Position numbers and translations under genes: made by a program. A DNA stretch of 64,000 nt from Petunia secreta (taxonomy: Eukaryota > Streptophyta > Magnoliopsida > Solanales > Solanaceae), in the NCBI GenBank assembly GCA_029990175.1, contig JARKIP010000042.1:558001-622000 (forward strand), read 5' to 3'. Positions 44,032 to 54,584 of this stretch are shown piece after piece; position 1 is the first letter of the stretch, and each line of letters opens with the position of its first letter. The notes below the pieces were generated by a model. That model had not been told where the DNA came from. It did not search any database and was given only the letters and a program-made list of their open reading frames with translations.

Positions 44032-47000
44032 ATGGCTGAAAATTCTGTACACGTTCATAGTACAGCTGGTTCATCTGGTGCTGTGACTGGTTCCCAAATA
44101 CTAAAACTAGATCCCAACTATCCTCTCGATCTCGCTCCTTCTGATCACCCTGGGATGATGTTTGTTTCTGCCCCATTCTCTGGTTTAGGGTTTGGTGGAT
44201 GGAAAAGAAATATGCATATCTCTTTCTCTTGCAAGAACAAATTAGGTTTTTTAATGGGTACCTATCCCCAAACCATAGAGGACTCTGAGTTGTATGAACA
44301 GTGGATTAGGTGTAATGATATGGCCATAACATGGCTTCTCAATGCTTTAGATAAAGATATTGTTGATAGTGTATATTCTGATAAGGCTAGTTGAATGAAC
44401 GTTTTGGTCAGGCTAACGGTGTAAAGTGGTACCAAGTGCAAAAGGAAATTTCTCTAAGTACCCAAGGGTCTTCAAGTGTGTGTGCATATTATACCAAACT
44501 TAAGAGGCTATGGGAGAAATTATCTTCAGTTTTTCCCATTCCTCCACGCTCATGTGAAGCCAAGCAAGCTATGCAAAGTTATTTGAGGGGCAGAAGCTCA
44601 TACAATTTCTCATGGGCCTCAATGAGTCCTACTCTGCTGTCAGGAGTTACATTCTCCTTATGAATCCAATGCCTTCTCTGAACACTGCATATTCCATGGT
44701 GATGCATGAGGAGAAGCACAAAGAAATTGCATCATCCAACAATGCTCCCTCCTTTACCTCTGAAGCAACATCTTTTAGTGCTGGGGTGCAGAAGCCTTAT
44801 TCCTCATCTAATGGTCGCAAGTACAATGCTAATGGCCCATCCAGATCTGGTTCTAATGGGTATCAAAGGAACAATGGAGGACAAAAATCATATCAACAGA
44901 GGGTGAATTTTGATTCCAGATATTCCTCACTTGTTTGTAGATATTGTAAGGCTTCCGGCCATTATATTGATCAGTGTCCCAAGCTGATTGCAAAGAAAGA
45001 TCTCACTAATGCTAAGCCTACTGGTACTGCTGCTTGTGTTGAGACTTATCCCACTGGTTTGGGAGTTTCTGAATCTACTGGGAAGGCAACATCACTTCAC
45101 ATCACCATGGGTTTAGCAAAGAACAAGATGAGCACCTCCTCAGCCTTATGCATAAATCACAGTTTTTCAATCTTGAGGCATCTAATTCTGGAGCTGAACA
45201 CTTTGCAGGTAAACTGCTTGCCCCTGTCTCTAGTTGTGTTGGTTTCTTTGCTTGTCACATGTCTAAGGTGGTAGATAGTACTTGGATTGTAGACTCAGGA
45301 GCATCTAATCATATGACACCCCCCAAGCACTTACTCACAAACATCACTCCTTTACCTGCTCCTTTCCTTATTACTCTGCCAAATGGATATAAAGTTAGGA
45401 TCATATGTACTGGATCACTTCCTCTCTTTTCTAACATGATACTTAATGATGTACTGTATGTGCCATCTTTTATCTGATCTCCATTCAAAAATTGCTCGAT
45501 CAATTCCATTGTACAGCCCTCTTTACCAATCTGTCTTGTGTGTTGCAGGGCCCTTCTCTGAAGAGGCCACTGGAACTTGGTAAAGTGTGCAATGGATTGT
45601 ACATTCTCAATGTTCCAGCCAATCATTCTCACTCATTCAACAATGCAGATTCTGTTATTTCATCCTTTTCATGTTCTCCTGCTACTACTGGCAATACTAC
45701 TTTACTTAGCTCTTGTCTTTCTGATTGTTCCTTCCCTGTGAATACCATTTCCGTTGCATCTAATGTGAATGCTGGTACTCTTGTAAATACTAATGCAATA
45801 AGACAGTCTGCTTCGTACTGCATCAAAGGCTTGGACATCTTCCTTATGCAAAAATGAAGTGTATTCCATTTTTACAGTTAATATTGCATGCTTCTAAGCA
45901 ACCTTTTCTATGTGATATCTGTCCAATGGCTAGGCAGCAAAGGCTGCCTTTCCCTGAGAGTCAGTCTACTTCTTCTCACCCTTTCCAATTAGTTCACATA
46001 GATGTCTGGGGACCATATCACACTTATAATGGATTTAAATATTTTCTAACAATTGTGGATGATTACTCAAGAGCTACCTGGACACATTTATTATCTACTA
46101 AATCTAATGCCTTCACTGTCATTAAATCCTTTATTGCTCTGGTTCAGACTCAATTTCATTCTTCCATTCAAACCATTAGATCTGACAATGCCTTGGAATT
46201 GGGGGGCAGCATTGAAGCCAGTGCATACCTTTCTTCTCTCGGCATTATACACCAAACTTCTTGCTCACATACCCCTCAACAATATAGTGTGGTAGAAAGA
46301 AAACACAAATATTTATTGGAAACCTCTCGGGCATTACTTTTTCAGTCCAAGTTACCTTTAAAATATTGGGGGAATTGTGTGCTTACTGCAACTTATTTGA
46401 TAAATAGATTTCCTTCTCCTTTTCTTCACCATAAATCTCCCTTTGAGTTACTCCATGGGTCTGCACCTCTGTACTCTCATTTAAAATCTTTTGGTTGCTT
46501 GTGTTTTGCTACTATGCTAAGCCATACAGAGATAAATTTCAATCAAGGGTGTACAAATGTATTTTTTTGGGCTATAGTCTTACCAAGAAAGGGTATAAAC
46601 TTCTGAACCTTGATTCTTACACAGTTTTCTTTTCTAGAGATATCAAATTCATTGAACATGTGTTTCCTTATGGTTCAGATTCCTCTATTTCTCCTGCTTT
46701 TCCTTTTCAACAACCTTCTGATGACATTTATGTTCCTGCTCCTATTCCTTCCCCTCATTCTTTCTTAGATACTACTTCTCCTGTTTCAAACTCTCCCCAT
46801 TCCCCTTCTCCTGATCATTCAGTTCCTTTATCTTCTCCTTCTAGTTCTTCATTTGTTCCTAATGTTCCCTCTTCTCCCATTTTAAAGAAATCTTCTAGAG
46901 TCATCTCCAGACCTTCTTATTTAGATGATTTCATTTGCTCTAATGTGTTTACAGTTCCTCCAGGATCTACTTCTTCTAAGATTTGTGACATCATAGAACC

Positions 47001-48584
47001 TTCTCACTATAGACAATCTGTTTCTAACCCTGCTTGGCAGGATGCTATGCTTAAGGAATTTCAGGCACTATAAGCTAACAACACTTGGGATATAGTTCCT
47101 TTACCTCTGGGTAAGAAGGCTATCCCTTGTAAATGGGTATATAAAGTTAAACAGAAGGCAGATGGATCTATTGAGAGATATAAGGCTAGGTTAGTCATAA
47201 GGGGGACACTCAACAAGAGGGAGTTGACTACAATGAGACATTTTCTCTCGTAGTCAAGATGACTACAATCAAATGCTTACTAGCTGTAGCAGTTAAAAAA
47301 AATTGGCATATATTCCAACTTGATGTAAATAACGCATTCCTTCATGGGGACTTAGCCGAGGAAGTCTATATGAAAATACCTCTTGGGCTTGAAGTCGCTT
47401 CTTCTAGTTCTTCTTCTCCACTTGTTTGTAAACTTAACGAGTCCCTTTATGGTTTAAAGCAAGCAAGTCGTCAATGGTATGCAAAGTTATCATCTGCTTT
47501 AGGATCCAGAGGTTATTTGTCAAGTAAGAATGATTATTCACTTTTCAAGAAGTCCTCTGCGTCCTCTACTGTTTTGATTGTTGTATACGTGGATGACATC
47601 CTCTTAGTTGGGGATGATGTTCCAGAAATTCAAGCCCTAAAACAGTTCTTGGATAATGTTTTCAAGATCAAGGATTTGGGACCAGCCCATTACTTCCTTG
47701 GTCTTGAGATTCATAGACATCCTACAGAGATTTTATTGAATCACCAGAAGTTCACCCATGATTTAATGAAGGAATATGATTGTCTGGATGCTACCCCTAC
47801 CATCTGTCCTCTTGATTTGAACACCAAGTTGCTACCTGATGAAGGAGATCTACTTCCTGATGCCACTTCTTATAGGAAGTTGATTGGTAAACTGAATTTT
47901 CTTCAACATACACGTCCGGATATCTCTTTCTCTGTACAACATCTTAGTCAGTTCCTTCAATCTCCCAAAGTACCTCATATGAAGGCTGTTATACATGTTC
48001 TTCGCTACTTGGCGGGTACTTCTACTCTGGGCTTGTTTTTTAATGCTTCTTCTGATTTTCAGCTGGTTGGATATAGTGACTCTGATTGGGCTGCCTGCCC
48101 TTTGTCTCGTCGTTCTGTTACTGGGTTCTTTCTTCTTTTGGGTGACTCCCCTGTCTCGTGGAAGTCTAAAAAGCAACCTATTATAGCTCTTTCTTCTGCC
48201 GAGGCAGAATACAGAGCTATACGCAAGGCTGTAGCGGAAGTTGTTTGGTTGGTTTGACTCTTTCATGATTTTTGTGTTTTCAATTTGTCTCCTGTTACCA
48301 TTTATTGTGATAACCAGGCAGCCTTGCAGATTGCTCGCAATCCAATGTTGCATGAACGTGCTAAACATATTGAAATTGATTGCCATTTTGTGCGAGAAAA
48401 ATTGGGCGATGGACTGATCCAGTTGAAGTTTATTTCCACCAAGTTTCAACTTGCAGATATCTTGACAAAGCCTTTACCTGGTCCTCATCATCACACATTT
48501 CTCAGCAAGCTCGGCCTCACATATCGTGGGTTTATCTTGAGGGGGGTGTTGAGATACGGGCCCAGTGTATCTCGGGCCAAGTAG
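44032..48584 (+). pseudogene. Decayed Copia gag-pol
   Basis: Gag starts at 44032 (MAENSVHVHST; FSGLGFGGWKRNMHISFSCK). It is broken at 44394 and again near 44640, and reaches a zinc knuckle CRYCKASGHYIDQC at about 44936-44980. Protease with WIVDSGASNHMT is at 45284-45320. Gag-pre-integrase and zinc-finger remnants (CDICPMARQQRLPFPES) lie at 45492-45970. The integrase core (HIDVWGPYHTY, IVDDYSRATW, IRSDNALELGG) is at 45985-46330 and its C-terminal half at 46495-47073. RT begins near 47080 and runs at 47259-48257 with LDVNNAFLHGDLAEEVYMK and the YVDDI active site. RNase H ends at 48285-48584 (IYCDNQAALQIARNP). At least seven frame breaks are visible. Confidence 0.9.
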
Positions 48585-48798
48585 ATACTACTTACATTGT
48601 TAGATTAGTTTAGCCCACTTTGGTATTTATACCCGGCCCAATATGTGATGTAAATATCTTTTATTTTCTTATTTTCATTATATTATAAATATAGAAACAT
48701 TTTGGAAGGTTCTGGAATAACAGTTAAGATATTCTCTTCTTCTTCACAGCTTCTCTTCCTACGCTAACTCTAACCCAATGCTGTTCTTACATTTAACA
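48547..48798 (+). repeat. 3' LTR of the Copia element (252 bp)
   Basis: It is preceded by the purine tract CTTGAGGGGGG. It starts TGTTGAGATAC and ends ACATTTAACA, followed by the target duplication ATTTT. Confidence 0.93.
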
Positions 48799-49015
48799 AT
48801 TTTAACACATTAAGATATATAACTTGACCTCTGAGCAGAAAGTTTACTAGTTCGGTGAGAACTTGTTGAAGGAAAAGTGACTGAATCCAATAGAACTAAA
48901 AAGAGAATAAACACTATAAATAAAAAAATACAAATAAATGAAACAAAAGTTTGAAATCATTGATAAACTTTTCCAATACATTCGGAAGAAAGATTATAAC
49001 ATTCATCATGCCTAG

Positions 49016-49959
49016 TGTTACACCTGGTGGACCTTCGTAAGACACTAAAGGGGTGCATAGCGTTCTTACCTGATTTTTCAAACTTCTAAAACTTGCTTCT
49101 CTCTCGATCGATTAACTTACAAATAATCAGGTTCCTTGCAAGTTTTACGTATCTCTGAAACTCAAACTAAGTGTGGACACGTAAATAACACATAGATTTT
49201 TACGTGAAAAAATCCTTGGTCAAGGGATCAAAAGCCACGACCCAAACTCTTGGGATTTAAACATTTTACGCTATGAAAAATTGAGCAAATTTTAGGTTAC
49301 AACTCTATAACCAAGAAACTAAAAACTGTTAGTACCTCGAACCTTATAAGCTTCATTATAGCTTCTAAGGTTGAACCTACTACCTCAAAAGAATTCTACT
49401 TTCTATGCTTCTTAACAAGCTGATAGAATTACAACTCAATTCCTATAATAGAAAACTAGGCAAACAGACTAAGCTTTTGAAACTTCAACTCTGTTAGGTT
49501 CTGCTGCCTTGCTTCTGCTCTTTCACACAATAGCTCTTACAAATATTTGCTCTCGATTTTCTCTGTTGAGATTTCTTGAGTGCGAAGTCTTTAAGGTCAA
49601 ACCAACTTGTATTTATAGAGTTCACATAAGCCTTTTTTAGTATAGCTTAGAACTCCATTTACAAATTGGAATCAGTTTATCATAAGGTTTATAAGATTTT
49701 TCTTATTTGAAACCTAAGTTGTTTTGCCTAATTCTTCAATCCTTTTCTGCCTAGGAAACTCTTTGCAGCGCCGCTTCCAAGATTTTCCTTCTTCAACTTG
49801 GATTGAGACTTTGGCTTCAGTTGTTCCCTTTTCCTTCTTCGACTGAGTCTCGAACAACTTCATCTCCAACTCCAACTCCAACTATACTTCAACTGTGAAC
49901 CTTTTCTTCGTTCACTCAGCACCAGGTCCTTTGTCAATCATCGAAACCTGATTTCAACA
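49016..49959 (-). mobile_element. Solo LTR of a SIRE-like Copia element (944 bp)
   Basis: It starts TGTTACACC and ends ATTTCAACA, flanked by a perfect 5-bp duplication CCTAG (49011-49015 and 49960-49964). Parts resemble the LTRs at 50433 and 60129 in the same orientation (GACACTAAAGGGGTG against GACACTAGAAGGGGG; TTTTACGTG.AAAA.TCCTTG; CCACGACCCA.ACTCT), with heavy divergence. An internal region is absent, so this is the product of LTR-LTR recombination of an older related element. Confidence 0.8.
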
Positions 49960-50432
49960 CCTAGATATATTTACTCCCAGATTCGACTGATCAGAAGAAT
50001 TTTTAGATAGTCCCAACTTCTCCAAAGTACCTCTTACTGTTGATGACACATTGGGCTTTACATGATTATCATATGCAAAAGGCTAACTGTCTTAAACAAT
50101 CAAAAGAAATTCTACAAAGTGCATGAAATTTGTGCAGTACATGATTTGTCCATAAATGTTGACACTAATTTTTTTCCTTGTTTTAGAACTGAAAATTAAA
50201 GTTACACTATAAATATAGCTTGTTTCCCTATAAATGTAGCAGCTAGATTGGTCACAGGACAGTCAGGAAGAGAACAATTTGTATGAACATAATCAAGAAT
50301 GTGAAACAAGCATATAGGATAAAAAACTGTGAAACTAGAAAATGCATAAAAGTTGAAACATGATAACAAACTAAGGAATGAAGGAAGCAAAACAAGGATT
50401 CACATATCCATTGATTGTTGGATCATCGAATC
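49960..50432. other. Spacer between solo LTR and SIRE-type element
   Basis: AT-rich with no recognised gene. Its right end (GAATC, 50428-50432) is the left target duplication of the element. On the minus strand it would have been the 3' flank of the NLR remnant at 61031-61640 before the insertion. Confidence 0.5.
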
Positions 50433-51334
50433 TGTTATACTTTTAGCACCTCCTAATGACACTAGAAGGGGGGGGTTGAATAGTGTCCTCCGATTTTTGT
50501 TGTAAGAACCTGGTTCTTCCGTAGTAGAACAAGGTTCCTCAGTTCTCTTTTATGCAAACTGTACTTAAGAACACACTTCAAAGCATTCACCAAGAACACA
50601 AGGATTTTACGTGGAAAACTCCTTGCTCAAGGGAGAAAAACCACGACCCACACTCTGGGATTTTGAATCTCAATCCACTAACACAAGAGCAACGTTTCAG
50701 ATTACAAACTCTGTAACCAAGGGGCTACACTCTAGACCCTAATCACTAACCAAAGCTAAACTCTAGCTTTTTCTAGTAATCACAAAGTAGTTTGCCTAAT
50801 ACATATGCTTCTGAAATAAGCTAATAGACAAAACAATGAACACTTGTAACAAAGACAACTTACAACTCGATGAACCTAGACAAGAGACCTAGACTCAAAT
50901 ACTCTGCATGCAACCCAGTTGTCTTCTTCAGTTTTCCAACGTAGACAGTTCTTCAGATCACCTCTATATGCTCTCAACTCTCTATTTTGAAAAACCAATT
51001 TCGGCTGTGTCTTCTACTTGCTTTTATACAGGTCTTACAACCCTAGTTGAGTCCTGCTGGGAGTTCTCTTAATTATGGCAATATCAGATTCGCAGTAACT
51101 CTTTTCCATGTTAAAGTCTAACTCTTGTCCATACTTCAAAGATACAGCCTGGACACCGCCTCTTTTAGTCTGACTAGGATACGTCAACAACCACGCGCCA
51201 CTACTCCTAGTTCCACAGGGATTTGCAACCCGTAATCTTTTCGATCAAGCGTGTCCTTCATCTCAAGGACAAGGTTCTTCTCCTGAACCTCAGTGTCCTT
51301 CTCGTTTGTCATACTTCAAAACCAGCTCTCAACA
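50433..51334 (-). repeat. 3' LTR of the SIRE-type element (902 bp)
   Basis: On the plus strand it runs from TGTTATACTTTTAGC to AGCTCTCAACA. It has an 8-base G run near 50468. It has the same length and, as far as I compared, the same sequence as 60129-61030. Confidence 0.96.
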
Positions 51335-51351
51335 AATTCCCCCTTTTTGAT
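51335..51351 (-). promoter_or_regulatory. Polypurine tract of the SIRE-type element
   Basis: On the minus strand CATCAAAAAGGGGGAATT directly precedes the 3' LTR; the AAAAAGGGGGAA part is the purine primer. A second purine run, AAAAGGGGGAAG, lies about 120 bp upstream (plus 51467-51478). Confidence 0.8.
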
Positions 51352-51804
51352 GATGACAAACCAATGTTGCCCAAGAACCTACATAACATATACCAAAAAC
51401 AAGAACGAAAAATAACAGAACAATAAAAACAGATGAGTTAGGTCACAAACACCCCAACATTCCTTCTTCCCCCTTTTGGCATCATCGAAAAGATTCAAAG
51501 ACCTGCAGGAACCTGTCAGATTAATCTAGTCTAGAGCACAAGGCAACTCATCAGTGTCAAGAACATAGGTATATCAAAATAAGGGCCCAACAAGGAACCA
51601 GGTACTGAAACAAGAAACAGTCGCAAACATAAGAAATTTAAAATCAACATCCAGAGGGTGACAGCAGCACCACTCTATTTAGTTACACAACAAAAAATTG
51701 AAATTGTCTTAATTATCCAAATCATGCAATCAAAGGAGAATAGGGAGGAGTAAAGATCAGGTGGGGTAGGAAAAGAGAAAGATAGGAGGACAGGACTGGA
51801 AGAA
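51352..51804. other. Noncoding segment between the extra ORF and the 3' LTR
   Basis: No gene seen; the segment lies between the extra ORF stop and the polypurine tract. Confidence 0.6.
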
Positions 51805-53941
51805 TCACAGCTGAAGGTTGAAGTGCTTAACGAGTGCCTCAAGTTGTTTTGTATTTTTGGCCCTCTCCATCACCAGCTCGGCCTCATACTTGTGGCAATC
51901 AATCTTCAAGCGATCAATCTCTTGATCCTTCACCTTCAACTGCCTGTGCAGTTCAGCATTTTCTTCATTAACTTCAAGGACCAGTTTCTCCAGTTCCTGC
52001 ACAGCACCGATGGCCTCATCAGGTCCAAACTCTTCACTGTCCTCTGACTCCTCCTGCTTGACCTGCATTGGCCTTTTGGAAGCCCTGCTTTCTTGAAAGA
52101 AGTCACAGCTTTTCAGCACATTAACCCCAAACCTCTGATGGATAGTTGGCTTCTTCCCTGCACCTAAAGGCACTCCAAAATGCTCTAGAATCTGATGGAT
52201 GATGTAAGAATGCACAAGAGAGTGGGGCTTCTGATCAGTATCACAGATTCTCTTTAAGTGCCTAATAATGAGCCCAGGCAAATTTATTTTTACCCCTCTG
52301 TCCATCAGATCCATATAGGTCAGATCAAGAGCACTGGCCTCACAATTTCTTTCCCCCCTAGGCAGAAGAAACCTATGCACAAACTCAAACAAAAGCTGAT
52401 GTGCAGGCTCCATTTCCTTTTTCTCAACCTTCCTCTCCTTCCTCAATCTGGGTTTCCCTGAAAACTTTCTCACAACATCTAAGGGAGTAACTCTATCTGT
52501 CCTCTTTGGCCATTTTAGCTTAACATACCTGCAATACCCTTCAGCAGGTACATCCAGAATCACTCCCAGTTCGGGTCGCCCAAATTCAATCTCCACTCCT
52601 TTCACAGTGGTAAACACCCTCCTGGCTACTACCCTGCAATTTGTATAAAACTCCCTGACTTCATCCACAAACAGCTTCCTGTCATTGTTTCCAAACAAGC
52701 TCAACCAACCCTGATCCCCTATCATTCTCAACAAGGATTTCATATGAAACTCCTTTTCATCATACAGAATATTCCCTGGCAGCACCTGATGTCTAGAAAA
52801 GAAGGCTTCCCTATCCACTTCTTTTCTTTTCTTCTTACTCTCCACCTCACTGTCAGTATCAGAATCACTGGGTTCCACATAACTCCCAGCTTCACTTTCC
52901 TCCTCTTCCTCACCAGCTCTCTTCTCCTCTTCTTCTTTCTTCTTCTCTTCTTCCCTCATCTTCACATTTTTTACTGTCTTTCCTAGCTTTTCAATCTTCT
53001 CCATCTGCATTTTGAAAGCCGACCTAGTACCAACTCTCCTGACCACAGGCTCACTAGCCTCTTGGTCACCTCCTTCACTGTCTTCATCTACCAGTCTAGA
53101 TTTCAACACTGGTTTCCCATCTCTCACCAACCTTCTTCTTTTTTCAGGCTCTACTTTATTTTCTTTTACAAACACCACCTCATCCTCCTCTTCCTCACCT
53201 ATCACCTTCTCATCTTCTGCCCCAAATTTTCTTTTTCTTCTTGATTTTTGTTCTTTCTTGTCACCCTCTTGCTTTTCAACAACAACTTCCTTGTTTCCTT
53301 CCTCATCAGATTCTGTCCAGCTAAAATCTGCATCCTCAGCTCCAGTGGGGTTTTGACAAGCAACTGGCTCTTGTCTCACACCCCCATAAGCTTCAGCAGT
53401 AGCAGGTCCAACACACTCAGGACCTTTAGGCACAGAATCCTCTAAACATACCCCTGTTCCACACACATCTTTACTTGACTCACCAACATCTTTTCCCAGA
53501 GATTCATCATTATCCAGTTCCCTCAACTGTTCTTCTATTTTTTCGGCTATATTTAACTCGCCTCTAGACACACCGTCTACAACATCCTGCACATCTTCTC
53601 TAGGTTCATTCTCTTTAGTTTCTTGTTCCTCCTCACGTGGGTTCCCCCTATCTATGTTGTCCCTCTGCTCAACATCTACTATTTTATCTAATTCAGCAAC
53701 TAGGGTTTCAGTTTCCACAATGCCAGGACTGGCTATATCAACTGAACCAACAGGTGTAGATGGAGTAGGATCAGAAATTACCTCAGGTAACGGTTGAGAT
53801 GAACTTTGAGTAGTGGGTGTTGAAGGAACGGCTCTTGATTTTAACTTCTTGACCAGTTTCTTGTCCCCCTTTTTTGAGAAATTTTAGGCGAGCCCTAGCA
53901 ATTCTTTCAGCAAGAGTGGATGGAGGTGGTCTTTCAGACAT
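51805..53941 (-). CDS. Extra (envelope-like position) ORF of the SIRE-type element, one frame shift
   Basis: This ORF lies behind pol, where SIRE/Maximus elements carry a so-called envelope-like gene. The main open frame (53718-51805, reading on to its stop) has an acidic N-terminal half, a KKKEEEEKRAGEEEEE stretch, and basic KKKRK/RRKRK clusters. A globular middle follows (REAFFSRHQVLPG, LFVDEVREFYTNCRVVARRV, EIEFGRPELGVILDVPAEGY, DLTYMDLMDRGVKINLPGLI, HQILEHFGVPLG) that resembles the putative plant transposon protein domain. A C-terminal coiled coil (ELEKLVLEVNEENAELHRQL) ends it. The probable ATG (53941, MSERPPPSTLAERIARARLK) is in another frame; a single base in the A6G5 run near 53866-53876 separates them. 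With that base allowed for, about 711 residues. No signal peptide or membrane segment is evident, so an envelope role is doubtful. Nuclear or nucleic-acid binding is possible. Confidence 0.75.
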
Positions 53942-54584
53942 CTTGAAGAATTTTGTAGAGATTCCTGAGTTTGTTGACGGTTTATCTATTTTAGGGCTTG
54001 AGAGAATTTTGATGTTCAATTGGAAGAGGTGGATGAGATCATGAGAGATTGAAGAAGTGTTGTAGAAAGAGAGAGGGTTTTGGTGAAGTGACAATGTCTA
54101 GGGAAGGAAAAAATAATGAGTATAAAGAAGGGCAGCTTTTTGAACTTTTTGAGAACCGGGAGAAGTTAAGAGATTTGACGGTTATGAACTTAATTTAAAT
54201 ATACCCTTTTCAAGAAGTGGGGTCCAAGCAATTTAAAAAGGAGTTCTATCCTAAAAAGGAATGTGTTCCTATAATTTTGGACAGTTATGAGACTATGGAG
54301 AATCTCCCATGATGCACGTACAATAAACAATTTTAATTCCAGTTGTGACAACTAACAAATAGAGTAGGTTTACTGTACCTGGACACGATTCCTCACGTTA
54401 ACACTGGTTCCTCCTCAGTACACAGTAGGTTCTTCATGGGATCACATTATTTGTACCTAATGCTCAAAACACTAAAAACGAGTGTACTAATTCAAGTACC
54501 AATTTAGCCCAGATAGTAATGACAAGTTTCTAACAGACACTTTTACTACTTAACTAGCCAATTTCAAGGGGATTACCTGCTGGG
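53942..54584. other. Spacer between pol and the extra ORF
   Basis: About 640 bp, AT-rich, no recognised gene. It could hold the promoter or splice site used to express the extra ORF, but I see no decisive motif. Confidence 0.5.

Larger units (their letters stand above)
36130..48798 (+). mobile_element. Decayed Ty1/Copia element with a 7.2-kb insertion in its 5' LTR
   Basis: The 5' LTR is split into 36130-36179 and 43374-43570 (about 247 bp together) and pairs with the 3' LTR at 48547-48798 (252 bp). Both start TGTTGAGATAC and end TTACATTTAACA. The 5-bp target duplication ATTTT (36125-36129 and 48799-48803) is perfect. Without the insertion the element is about 5.5 kb. The methionine-tRNA primer site is at 43571-43582. 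The LTRs differ at a number of positions, and the coding region has many frame breaks, so it is old. Confidence 0.93.
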
